From contig WEDG01005078.1 in NCBI GenBank assembly GCA_017591395.1, forward strand, positions 1 to 64,000: a stretch of 64,000 bases of DNA, written 5' to 3'. Numbering within the stretch: position 1 is the first letter of the stretch; the number at the start of each line of letters is the position of its first letter. Source of the DNA: Schistocephalus solidus (lineage: Eukaryota; Platyhelminthes; Cestoda; Diphyllobothriidea; Diphyllobothriidae). The translations under genes were made by a program, and so were the position numbers. Shown here in pieces: positions 1-9,244 of this stretch. Under the pieces are notes generated by a model. That model did not search any database. It had not been told where the DNA came from and worked only from the letters and a program-made list of their open reading frames with translations.

Positions 1-476
1 AAAGAATCTTTAGTTGTCACTGCATTTAATTTGCGATAGTCAATGCATAACCGCATAGTGCTATCCTTCTTCATAACTAACACGACCGAGACGACCAGCG
101 TGAATTAAACGGCCTCATAATTTTCCGGTCTAACATATCATCGATCATTGCCTTTAACTGTGTCTGGTAGAACACGGGTAATCGCCTAGGAGGTATCTTC
201 GTGGGCCGAGTCACACCTGTATCGATCTCATGCTGAGCCACATTAGTACTTCCGAGTGAACGGCCGTCCCAATCGAAGATATCTTCAAACTCCTCTATCA
301 AACTACATAACTTAGACGAGCTATCCTTGTCAACAGTAGGGAGCACTAAATTATTAACCTCCTCTAACTTAAATGCATTAACTACATGTTAACTATCCGG
401 TACCTCGGTCCTGAAGGGCACCTCAGTATCACCGACATGGAGGGTGTTAGCGTTAAAATCTAAGGAGCATTTAAAT
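1..476 (-). pseudogene. gypsy-type pol: protease-RT linker and N-terminal RT
   Basis: Translated on the - strand, positions 346-77 give an intact stretch containing an acidic LIEEFEDIF segment, then AQHEIDTG, then a proline-rich PPRRLPV motif, then an IDDML..KI segment. These are the landmarks found just upstream of the Ty3/gypsy reverse transcriptase fingers, where the substrate-entry part of RT begins. The catalytic YxDD box would lie beyond position 1. There is an in-frame stop near 388 and the frame changes close to 77, so this is not a working gene. It follows directly from the protease remnant once the LINE insertion at 477-1,490 is ignored. Confidence 0.75.
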
Positions 477-1490
477 AATAATAGTAATAATAGTTGTATT
501 TAATGCCGGTTTACAGGCATTGTCAGATGAAATATTCAGCGGGTAGAGGCTGATAGTGAAAAAACTCCTAAATATATATCATTATAAGTGTTTTTCCTAT
601 CTTTATGTTATTCAGGAGAAAAAACTGCCGCCTGTAAGGATGAAAGCAATTCAGATCAGGGAAGGGCTAACACAATTGCAGTCTGTATGCAGTTTCTCTG
701 TCTTTGCTAGGAACCGGGATTCTGCCCCAGGCAAGAAAGCATCCGTGTACAGTTGCTCACTGTCTGCCGAAGAAGTCAACGGGTGCAGGCTGCAGAGACG
801 GTGCCGTATCTCTCAAGGTAACACCTGGGATCGGGTTCAGATGCCGCGCACTCCGTCGAACAGGAAAACAGATTCTACCGTGTTGGTGCCCAGAATTCCA
901 CATGGCCATGGCGTTTACCGAAAAGAACCGTCGATACTTAACTGTGCGAGCTAATGGAAGAAATAAAAAGACATTGCGATGACTGCTGCGCCGAGGATGG
1001 TCAAGCTGCCTCACAGTGATAAGGGGATTAAATGTACGACTATTCAAAGCTTAAACAGCAAAAAGCGTCCCTTCTGCACTCGGCGAAACCATAAGGGATC
1101 AATGTTAACAAGCTCACAGCGTTCTTGATACGACAGATTACGGTGTTCCAACCTAAAATTATTTACGTGAAGAAGTGCTGGATCGATTCTATTTTCTTCC
1201 GTTCGCTAGCGCGCAGAAGGCTCAATAGAAACGAGCAGTATTCCAGGCCAGGTCTTACGTACATTTTATAAAGGCGGAGTCTAATATCAATAGTTTTAAA
1301 ATTTCGGAGGATAAATCCGGCAGTTCTGCGTACTTTGGAGACAGTCAGAGCGCAATGCTCTCAAAGATTGAGACCGTTGGAATATGATATGCCTAGGTCC
1401 TTAACAACGCCAGGTTCATTTATATCATGGCCATCTATGCTTAGATGAGGCTGATGGTTGTCACCGACAACCATAAGGGAACATTTGTGC
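477..1490 (-). mobile_element. CR1-like LINE family III, 3' fragment inserted in gypsy pol
   Basis: The - strand carries the last part of a CR1-like reverse transcriptase (about 1,490-1,050) followed by the family III C-terminal block (1,047-757). That block includes FNPL, RQLDH, HRNVFLFLPLAR and FFSVNA motifs, shared with 5,980-6,282 and 19,440-19,647. The 3' UTR follows, with the hairpin at 552-631 and an AT-rich (AAT)n end near 480. The C-terminal block ends abnormally compared with the sister copies. The fragment is 5' truncated, as usual for LINE insertions. The flanking gypsy reading frame would be continuous without it. I see no clear target-site duplication. Confidence 0.75.
552..631 (-). 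other. 3' UTR hairpin with T-rich internal loop (copy N1)
   Basis: Read on the - strand: an outer AGT/ACT pairing, T runs of about six on each side, and an inner stem CTCCTGAAT/ATTTAGGAG (nine pairs, one of them G-T). Same layout as the hairpins at 3,998, 5,719, 16,533, 21,028 and 25,744. Confidence 0.6.
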
Positions 1491-1860
1491 CAAGAAATGC
1501 ATGAAGAAAGTCAGCACCTAATATACAGTCCCAGGCAATGTCAGGACAGACAACAAACTTATGACTAAAAATAACGTGACCTTTTTCCAAATTAAGCTCT
1601 ATCATGCCTTTATGTCGCAAAGTGGCTCCGTTTGCCGTCTTCAGGCTGACCTTAGGTTTTGTGCAATACTTCAATCTAGCTTGAAGTTGAAGGAAAATGT
1701 TCTGCCTAATGATGGAGCAGCCGGCTCCTGAATCAACTAAGCATGGCAACTTAGTATTTCCTATGGTTGCATCTATAGCAGGGTAGTTTGGCATGTAACC
1801 TACGTTTGCAATAAGCATATCACATATAAATATGCACTTATTTAAGCCCTTCTTCCTCAC
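1491..1860 (-). pseudogene. gypsy retropepsin-like aspartic protease
   Basis: The reading frame starting at 1,860 encodes a pepsin-like retroviral aspartic protease. The active-site triad sits in LVDSGAGCSII at about residues 36-46. The second half has the expected hydrophobic segment ending in ILGADFL at about residues 113-119, the counterpart of the ILG(x)DFL motif of gypsy proteases. In the family this enzyme cleaves the Gag-Pol polyprotein. The last ~17 residues of the open frame (1,490-1,441) are not protease: they are LINE sequence read through from the inserted fragment. The frame upstream (gag) is separate and degraded. The catalytic D-S-G residues are intact, but the polyprotein around it is broken. 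Confidence 0.8.
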
Positions 1861-1869
1861 CTGAGGTGA

Positions 1870-2757
1870 TCACATGAACACCTAGGGAAGGTGGAGGGCG
1901 GGTCGGACGACCACGTTGTTGCCTCCAGTTCCCGCGTCTTGGAGACTGTGGAGAGCCTCTCCAACGAGAGGTCGGCTATGGAGGGCCGCGTCAAGGAGTT
2001 TGGGGTTGTGGAAAGCCATGCCAAGGAGGAGTGGTCTGAGGAGGGCCCCACAGCCATTGAGCCGTTTGTGTGCCGATATCGTGGCTCTGTCGCTGTCTCA
2101 TGGCGAAGACATCGACTGGAGAGTCCTGTATGGCGGTAGGAGCTTGACGACACCTAAGGGCTGATGGGGAGGAGACTTGGACCAAGGGAAAGGCCGTATA
2201 AATGGCCTCCTCTCGCCGAGCAATATCGAGGGCAACCTTGATACTGCTGGGGGGGGGGGTCGCCGAGGAATTGGCGCCTGACCTTAGGGAGAGAGATCCC
2301 GTCAACGAAGTTCTCCAAAATCCTGGCCTAGAGCTCGGTGAAGGACTCGTTTGGCTAGGCTTGACGGGCCAGGACACGAAGATGTCGCTGGAAGTTTACA
2401 ACAGACTCGGGTGCGTGTTGTCGGCGACTTTTGAGGGCGGCACGGGTAACCAAAGGCATCGACGAGCGTCCGAATTCACGCCGCTGACGCTCGAAGATGG
2501 TCGCGGGGGGTGAGCGACGCTGTAAGGTTGGCAGCCCTGGCCACCGTGTACACTTCGTTGTCTAGCCGTCTCAGGATGGCGGCTGGGCGGGCACCTACGT
2601 CTACGGCCTCCAGGTAAACTTTCATGCGGTCCTCCCACAAGTCATAGTCGTCCTACACCGTAATATTATCCGGCTAAGGTGGACGGACTCCAGAGCTTGA
2701 AACTCGCTCCATCGCCTGGAGTAGCCTAATTATCAAATCTTCGGACATTTATAATCC
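1870..2757 (-). pseudogene. gypsy gag-like region, degraded
   Basis: From an ATG at about 2,751, just inside the putative primer site, the - strand encodes MSEDLIIRLLQAME, then an EDRMKVYLEAVD segment, then a segment reading AAILRRLDNEVYTVARAANL. After that come frame changes and a region with LDIARREEAIYTAF near 2,220-2,170. This order resembles the capsid part of flatworm gypsy Gag proteins. Stops at about 2,695 and 2,675 and at least one frameshift make it non-functional. No CCHC zinc knuckle is visible before the protease. I assign it mainly from position and general resemblance. Confidence 0.6.
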
Positions 2758-2774
2758 CACCGCTGCCACAAAAA

Positions 2775-3116
2775 TGTAATGGACCCGTATTAGATGCGCA
2801 ACGAATCCAAATTAAGGACGCCCAAGTAAGAACAAGACAGTTGGCAAGGTGAAGAGTTTAGGGATTATTTGAAACTAGGAGTTGGTATTCTATTGGGGGC
2901 TTGGTCCTGCGAGGATCCTTTGATGGGGATTGGCTGTCCTGGGGAGATCTTTGGGAGGTCCGTAGGAGAAGGAATGGCGATGGCTGGAGAAGCATCAGAG
3001 AGCGGTCTCCGGTCCAAAGTGATGAGCCTCAATTCTCCTCGGTATTTATGTCGTATTCTCCAGACGATTTGATAGGTTTACATAGAAAAGACCAATGCGT
3101 ATGCGTAAATCATACA
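2775..3116 (-). repeat. putative LTR (342 bp) of the gypsy element
   Basis: On the - strand this segment starts TGTATG and ends ATTACA, giving TGTA...TACA termini. It lies immediately upstream of a GTGGCAGCGGTGGGAT leader and the gag start, where a 5' LTR should be. No second LTR is in the window to confirm the ends, so the boundaries are inferred. Positions 3,117-3,284 beyond it hold nothing I recognise. Confidence 0.5.
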
Positions 3117-3284
3117 TTGTAGATCGAAAAGAACCAATAGGGTTAAGAGTTAAGATTGTATGGACTTCCGGGCTTGATTGGTAGTTACGACGGTGTCGGT
3201 TTCTGGCGCTAGTAATCTGCTAGTAATCTGAGTTACTAGAGAAAATTGAGAAACTTTGATTCCATCTTTACAATATCTCAGACC

Positions 3285-4115
3285 TTGAATCTATCTTTTC
3301 GTTTACACTTACTTTATTGGCTTAATTTATATAAAGTTTTTGCATTTCTTACCCGTAATCGTATGCGCATACCCGTGGTCTTTGACTTTAACGATAGGTT
3401 GGACTATACAGTGTCATAGTGTTCATCCGATATAGCCTCACTTGCCGTCCCTATAAACCCACGTATAAAAGTAGAATTATAAAGCGCTAACATAGAATTT
3501 AGGTTGAAATTTCATAAACATTATCAATTTTCTAATAAACAGTTATTTGCAGAAATAATTTTTATTATCTTCATATCAGCCAATTTTAAATCTATATCAG
3601 CATAAATTTATTTTACCCTGCATATTCTGCGTAGATCGTACACATATTTTCGACGTGAGATGAAACCAACAACCTCAATTCATCATAAACTACATGCCTC
3701 GGGACCAACACGTCGCTTGAATACACCTAGCAGTCTGAACATCGATTCTCTGGAAGTTTTCCTCCGTTCTGATGGCGTCCACGGACTCTGAATTGGGTGC
3801 CGGACTTCATGCTGAAGGCAATATTGCTGCCTCTGCAGTCTGTAATCGGGTAAGTTCTCAGTCGACAGCGAGCAGCCGTTCACCGGCATACCTGCTGCTA
3901 GTACAGAATACCTGATCCAAAACACTGAAAGGAGAAGTACTACACCGTGCATCTGTGTCAATACTTCCCTGTCCTGAACTTTAATACGTTCAATAAGCTG
4001 CAGTTTTTTCTCCTGAAAACACTATAAAGAACAATCAGGAGTTTTTTTCACTGTCATCTCGACCCCCTACTGTATATCTCTTTTGACCTTTCCTGTTAAC
4101 TGGCAATAAATAAAT
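3285..4115 (+). mobile_element. CR1-like family III, internally deleted copy (5' end joined to 3' end)
   Basis: Positions 3,285-3,745 match the 5' region of the neighbouring family III copy (4,766-5,270), including the GGACCAA..CG..TTGAATACACCTAGCAG segment at the ORF1 start. From about 3,750 the sequence switches directly to the family III 3' UTR, which is the inverse complement of 5,790-6,020. That includes the hairpin at 3,998-4,057 and an AATAAATAAATAAT end at about 4,110. Nearly all coding sequence is missing. The copy could be a deletion derivative that moved in trans, or a deletion after insertion. Confidence 0.65.
3998..4057 (+). other. 3' UTR hairpin with T-rich internal loop (copy N2)
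   Basis: CAGT at 4,001 faces ACTG near 4,050. Inside them lie T runs on both sides, then the inner stem CTCCTGA (4,010-4,016) with TCAGGAG (4,035-4,041), seven perfect pairs around a loop of about 18 nt. Confidence 0.65.
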
Positions 4116-4149
4116 AATTAATGAATATTTCCAAATGATGGGATGAAAA

Positions 4150-4745
4150 CTGGCGGTAAAAGTTCTCTTTTTTAAAATATAGGAGCAGGAGAGACAAAAC
4201 TGCTCAGCGAGGGCTTAAGAATCAGCACGCTGTGTTGCTTCTAAGCGTAGTACGAAAGGATAATGGGATATCTGGTAATTGAGTAGGAATAAGTCAACAT
4301 TATGCGCTCAGGCGTGTAAGTAGGCATGAGAATCGACGATTAATCTGAGACCTGCACAGCTCAGTATTCAGATTGTAATTATGAAGATGGTTATTGGCAA
4401 ACGAAACGGGGGTGCTTTAACATGAACGCGCAATATGACCCAATTGTTTGGTCATCATTTTACGGAGGCATGGGTTGTGAAGATATCATAGTTCGTGGGA
4501 AAACGATGCATGGAAGACATGATTTGGAGATGGGCTTTTAAATTCCCGATGGTCGTTTCTCAGGATCATGGAGAAAGCTGCTCAGGAAGGAAGAGGAAAA
4601 TAAAAAGTTAATTGAATCAGTACTAAGCTGAATGTGCAGTCTTCGTTTAAAAGAAGACAGGTTATTTGACAGGTTATTCTAAAGAAAGAAATACCTGGAA
4701 GCCGAGAAAAGTGAGCTTTTAGAGGTCAAGTTGCGCAGGTCAATT
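4150..4745 (-). mobile_element. CR1-like family II, 3' UTR fragment
   Basis: Positions 4,430-4,745 are similar in the same orientation to 21,360-21,670, which is the 3' UTR of the - strand family II element at 21,020-23,205. Shared stretches include CATAGTTC.TGGG, AAATTCCCGA.GGTC and GGAAAATAAAAAG. A disturbed version of the T-loop hairpin sits at about 4,150-4,210. No protein-coding sequence remains. Confidence 0.55.
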
Positions 4746-4765
4746 TTTAAAAGCTAAGTGAAATC

Positions 4766-5654
4766 TCAAATCTTGAACGTATCTTTTCGTTTAAACTGTC
4801 GTTATTGGCTTTATTTTAGGTAAAAGTTTTGCATTTCTAACCCTTAATTGTATGCACATACCTGTGGTCTTTGTCTTTAACAATAGGTTGAACTATACAG
4901 TGTCATAGTGTTCACCCAACATAGCCTCATTTCTCGTTCTCAACTTTTAATGGATTTGTTTGTTTACTTATTTGTTTGTTTGTTTATTTCCTGCTAAATG
5001 TATTGGTTAAAATGTTGATAAATGTTTGCATTTTTAGCCTTTAGAAAACTCTAACTTGCCATCCCTATAACTCCACGTAGAAAAAGTAGAATTATAAAGC
5101 GCTTACATAGAGTATAGGTTGAAATTTAATAAATTTATTTTAACCTGCGTATCCTGCGTAGATTTTACTCATATTTTCGAAGAAACATGTAATCAACAAC
5201 CTCAATTCGTCGTAAACTACAGTCGTCGGGACCAAAACGTTTCTTGAATACACCTAGCAGTTTCAACATTGACTCAAATGTACAACCCATAGTTAAAGCT
5301 AAACAGCTAAATCTGTCTGCTTTACAGAACTGCAATGACTTCATGGCGAAGTTTGGACCTATTTTATCTATACTCGGCAACCTGTTCGGTGGTAAAATAT
5401 CTGATGTTCCTTCTCAGGATTGCAGACGTCTCGATTCGCTTGTTCACTTGGTTGCCAGCGAGGCTTATGAAAGACAGAAACGTAATAATAATCTTCTCCT
5501 TCAAAATGCTCCCATACAAAGACGCCCAGTTGACGTTGCTATGGACGTTTTGTACTCGGGTGGTTTCAACTACGAAATAGTGGAAGCAAAACGCCTCTCT
5601 TCGCGTAGCAAGAATCTTCCTATCTTAGTTAAATTGTTTTCAACAGTTAAGTAA
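4766..5654 (+). mobile_element. CR1-like family III, 5' region with ORF1 remnant
   Basis: Positions 4,766-5,270 are a direct repeat of 3,285-3,750. This copy differs by an extra segment of about 110 bp (4,935-5,045) containing a GTTTGTTT-type simple repeat. The repeat is non-coding until about 5,240, where an open frame starts. The copy stops abruptly at about 5,655, where the - strand 3' UTR of the next element begins, so two family III copies are joined tail to 3' end in opposite orientation. Confidence 0.6.
5244..5654 (+). pseudogene. 136-codon ORF1-like remnant of family III LINE
   Basis: An open frame from ATG 5,244 to TAA 5,654. The product has no motif I can name: it is mixed in charge, with a QNCNDFMAKFGPILSILGNLFGG segment at about residues 28-50 and basic stretches near the C terminus. 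Its start is shared with the 5' end of the deleted copy at 3,700, which makes it part of the LINE rather than a host gene. CR1-like ORF1 proteins bind element RNA, but no RRM, zinc knuckle or esterase motif is visible here, so ORF1 is only the positional guess. The 3' end is cut by the junction at 5,655. Confidence 0.4.
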
Positions 5655-5718
5655 TTATTTATCTATTGCCAGTTTACAGGCAAGGTCAAAAATATATATA
5701 TACAGTAGAGGGTCAAGC

Positions 5719-5778
5719 TGACAGTGAAAAAAACTCCTGGTCGTTTTTTCAGGTGTTTTCAGGAGAAAAAACTGCAGC
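5719..5778 (-). other. 3' UTR hairpin with T-rich internal loop (copy N3)
   Basis: On the - strand the outer stem is GCTGCAGT with ACTGTCAGC (eight pairs, one bulged T). Both sides then have T runs of six or seven, and the inner stem is CTCCTG with CAGGAG. This is the best-paired outer stem among the family III copies. Confidence 0.7.
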
Positions 5779-6309
5779 TTATTGAGTAATTAAAGTTCAG
5801 AAAAGGGAAGCGTTGACACAGGTGCCCGGTGAAGAACTTCTCCATTCAGTGTTATGGATCCGGTATTCTGCACCAGCAGGTATGCCGGAGAGTGGCTGTT
5901 CGCTGTCGACTAAGAAATAAGCCGATTGAGGTCTGCAGAGCCAGCAATATTGCCCTCAGCATGAAGTCCGGCACAGGATTCAGCGTCCGTGAACGCTATC
6001 AGAACCGAAGAAAACTTCCACAGAGTCAGCACCCAAAAGTTTTGGAAGGTGTCCTGAATGTAGAAAACTAGTGACATTTCGCGTAAACAAGGGATAGCTT
6101 TCCTGAATTTTGATAATTCTAGGTAGCTTATTCCAGAATGCTATAGCGTTTACCGAAAAAAACGTTCGGTATCTAACGGTGCGTGCCAAAGGAAGAAATA
6201 AAAATACATCTCGATGACTGGTGCGCCGAGTGTGGTCGAGCTGCCTCAGAGATGTAAGGGGGTTAAATGTACAACTGTTCAAAAGTTTAAACAGTAAAAA
6301 TAAACCCTT

Positions 6310-7462
6310 CTATAATCTGCAAAGCCACAGCGGGTAAAGGCTTGTAAGCTCACAGCGTTGTTGGTAGGACAGGTTTCGGTGTTCTGAATAGAAAACTCTT
6401 TTTGTGAAGAAGTGCTGGACTGATTCTATCTTCTTTCGTTCACTAGCGTACAGAAGGCTAAATAGAAACGAGCAGTATTCCAGACTAAGCCTGACATACA
6501 TTTTATAGAGGCTGGTTCGAATGTTGACGGTTTTAAAATTTCTGAGACTAAACCCAGTAGTTTGACGGGCTTTCGAGACAATCGGGGTGCAGTGCTCTGA
6601 CAGATTAAGACTACTAGAATATGATATGCACAGATCCTTTATAACTCCGGGCACATTAGATCGTGACCCTCTATACTTAGGTGGGGCTGATGGTTGTCGC
6701 CAATAACCATAACGGAGCACTTGTGCCAAGAAAGTGAAAGGTTCCATGTGCGACACCACTGAGCGAAGGCCTGAAGATCATTTTTTAAGAGCTCAAGCAC
6801 GATGTTGCGATCGACTGGTTATATCGATAGGCAACTTTTAAAAATTCAGCGTACATAAAGGGCCTACCATACTGAAAACAATCAGGAACATCGTTGACAA
6901 AGAGGCAAAATAGACGCGGGCCGAGCACACTGCCCTGAATAACTCCGCTCCTCACATGCGTGGAGTTGGAGATAACATCAGAAATTTTAACCCGTTGTGC
7001 GCGAGCATGCAAATAGGAGGATATTAAGTTCAGAAGCTTGTTACCTATGCCGAAGGAGGCAAGTTTCAGCAGTAGGAGATCATGGTCAACACGATCAAAA
7101 GCCTTCGTGAAATCGAAGTGAACGGTGTAAATTGCAAAACCTACTGTCTCTAGATTGTAGCCATTATCAAAGAAAGAGAGCTGGCAAGTGTCACAAGACC
7201 TTTTTTCGAGAAACCCATGCTGAGCCACATTAAGTAGGTTATTCTCTCTTAGGTGACACATCATCTTGTCTTTGATCAAGGTCTCGAAGATCATCGAGAC
7301 TGCTGGTAGTGTATTTATTGGTCTAAAGTCGTCAAATGACGTAGGTCGGCCATGTTTTGGAATAGGCAGTATGTGCGATTCCTTCATAAATAGGGAAAGT
7401 TTCACTTTAAAGATCAAGATTAAATATCTTTTACAGAAGGGACGGAAATAAATAGTTTCCAT
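6310..7462 (-). pseudogene. CR1-like reverse transcriptase, family III
   Basis: Positions 7,462-6,785 encode 225 residues of a non-LTR reverse transcriptase. In order they show IPKHG.P..FDDFRPI (RT motif 1), QHGF..RSCDTC (motif 2a), FDFTKAFDRVDHDLLLLKL (motif A with its catalytic aspartate) and RSGVIQGSVLGPRLFCLFVNDV (motif B). The YADD box expected next reads MYAEF, so the second catalytic aspartate pair is lost and the frame is damaged there. The thumb and C-terminal part continues in another frame at 6,759-6,310. The enzyme would copy the LINE RNA at the nicked target. The insertion is not functional now. Confidence 0.85.
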
Positions 7463-7801
7463 GCGCCTTTGAGCGCTGACCGATACGCCCTCTGGTACAG
7501 GACTTTAAGATTGACGAAAACACCGAATGGCTACGGTCACGTCCCAGAGGGTAAAACTTATGGTTTCGAGGACGTTACCGGTCCAAACCCGGATGTTAGG
7601 AAAGATAAAAACAGTATGTTTACTAAAAGTTTTAGACAAGAAAGCATTGAAGCTTTTAGCAGTCAACTTAGCGTCAGCTATAGGGTTTCCTAAGGCATCT
7701 CGAAGTACGGGGTACTGCGTTTTTACTCTGCGTTTTAACTGTGCGCGAAAAGAGCTTCACAACATTTAACGAAGGGTTTTAGGCAAAGTTAACCTCATCA
7801 G

Positions 7802-8871
7802 CTAGTCGTTTTTTGTCAGACAGCCTCTTAGCCTCTTCAAAGATTTGTTGGATCCAGGGCAGGACGGAAGTGTCATTTGTAGATGAAAACGACGGGAGAG
7901 TCTACGCAATCTACGGCGAAATGATAAAGGGAGGTAGACTTCATCCTTGACATTAATTATTTTCTTACGGGGAACAAAACGAGAATTGAGTGGACCTAGA
8001 ACTTGGTAGAATGTATCAGTACAAACATTCACATCCAAAAATAGAAAGAAGTTAGTCTAATCGTGGCAATTAAGATGTGTTAGTTATTCCCCCATATTTG
8101 CTGATCGTAAATCATGGAAAAATTGTATATTTTATAAAACGTTTCATCAGCCTCGATTTCTCATGAAGAAAGAACTATAGCATGGTCTGAACTCCCAAGT
8201 GGGTCTAAAGGTGAAACTGACAACGGCTGACAACCTTTGCAGAAAATGAGATCAAGTATGTTTGATCCTCGGGTGGGAAAATTAACTACCTTTTCCCACA
8301 GGCCAGTGTCTATGGCCTCAAGCAAGTTTTTGAACTTTGCAGGACCGGAAGGTGGAAACCAATGAACTTCAGGAAGATTGAAGTCACCTGCAATCAAGCA
8401 GTACTTCAGAATTAGGTCAACTGCGGCATGAACTGCCTGTGAGAGATGAAGATCGTAATCCTCGCTTGCGTTTGTGGGGCGATAGACACAATCAACGAGT
8501 AAATATTAGTTATCTTTTAGAACTACTCGGAGCCAACAGCTCTCTTCTACTGCGGTAAATTGTCGATAATACAACGGCAGAAACGTAAGTGGCTGCTTAA
8601 TATAGATGCAGCTTCCTCTACCACGGCCGTCATGTCGGTCGTTACGAATATAATCGTACCCTCGAATATTGAGTTCAGAGTCGGATACACAGGGTGTTGC
8701 CCATGTCTCTGTAATTATTATAATTTCAGGGCGGGGAATGAAAACCAGAGTCTGGAGCAAAGGCATCTTATTAAGCAGAGATCTGGCATTAAAGACGAAT
8801 AATTTAAGCGGGCACGTGTTTGGTTTCTGAAAAGGGACAGTTAGGCTGTCAGAGTGACTGCCTTCGGCCAA
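7802..8871 (-). pseudogene. CR1-like AP endonuclease domain, family III
   Basis: Positions 8,871-8,506 encode the N-terminal half of an exonuclease-endonuclease-phosphatase fold: FNARSLLNKM (metal-site asparagine), then IIITETWA (catalytic glutamate), then the GYDYIRNDR block. Positions 8,397-8,161 encode the second half: AGDFNLP (catalytic D and N), then LDLIFCKG and GSSDHAIV (the SDH catalytic histidine motif). Positions 8,038-7,802 hold the linker toward RT. In this family the domain nicks target DNA to prime reverse transcription. Frame breaks at about 8,500, 8,160 and 7,800 disable it, although the key residues are preserved. Confidence 0.85.
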
Positions 8872-9244
8872 AGAAATTATCTTTTCACTTGAACTATTTG
8901 TCCATTTCTTATTTGGAGATGTGCCTCGCCATTGGCCCTTCGTATTTCCAGTTCTATTAGTAAATGTTTCATTTTTATTCGCTCTTTCAGTCCGTATTCC
9001 GGTTGAAAAAAAACTTCAGAATGCAGGCCCCGTAGGGTTGCTTTTCGTTGTAGCAGGAGCCGTGCCTGTGCTTCGTTTTCAAGATAATTTTAAGAGGTCT
9101 TGGTTGAGGATTCAGTCACTTAAGTCACTTTAAGTCACTTTATTGAGGGAAGTAGGCTTTCGCCCTTGAGCTCCCTATTCACATGCAAAAATATCAATAG
9201 TACAAACTTTTACAGTGATATATCTGACAAATGAAAATGTAGGG

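Larger units (their letters stand above)
1..3116 (-). mobile_element. Ty3/gypsy LTR retrotransposon, broken, continues past the left edge
   Basis: The - strand reads, from right to left, a putative LTR (3,116-2,775), a leader with a GTGGCAGCGGTGGGAT primer-site-like stretch, a gag-like region (about 2,757-1,870), an aspartic protease (1,860-1,491) and the start of reverse transcriptase (about 476-1). This is the order expected for a Ty3/gypsy (Metaviridae-type) retrotransposon. The copy is dead: the gag has stop codons and frame changes, and a CR1-like LINE fragment lies between the protease and RT parts at about 477-1,490. The remaining RT, RNase H, integrase and second LTR would lie to the left of the window. 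The clade within Ty3/gypsy cannot be fixed from what is present. Confidence 0.8.
5645..8900 (-). mobile_element. CR1-like LINE family III, near full-length but decayed
   Basis: Read right to left: possible ORF1 end (9,100-8,900), endonuclease (8,871-about 7,800), RT (7,462-6,785), RT thumb/C-terminal part (6,759-5,980), 3' UTR (5,980-5,650) with the hairpin at 5,719-5,778. The 3' end is (AATAAAT)-like. Several stops and frameshifts separate the pieces, and the RT catalytic box is damaged. This is the most complete family III copy in the window and serves as the reference for the fragments at 477-1,490, 3,285-4,115 and 18,780-20,060. Confidence 0.8.
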
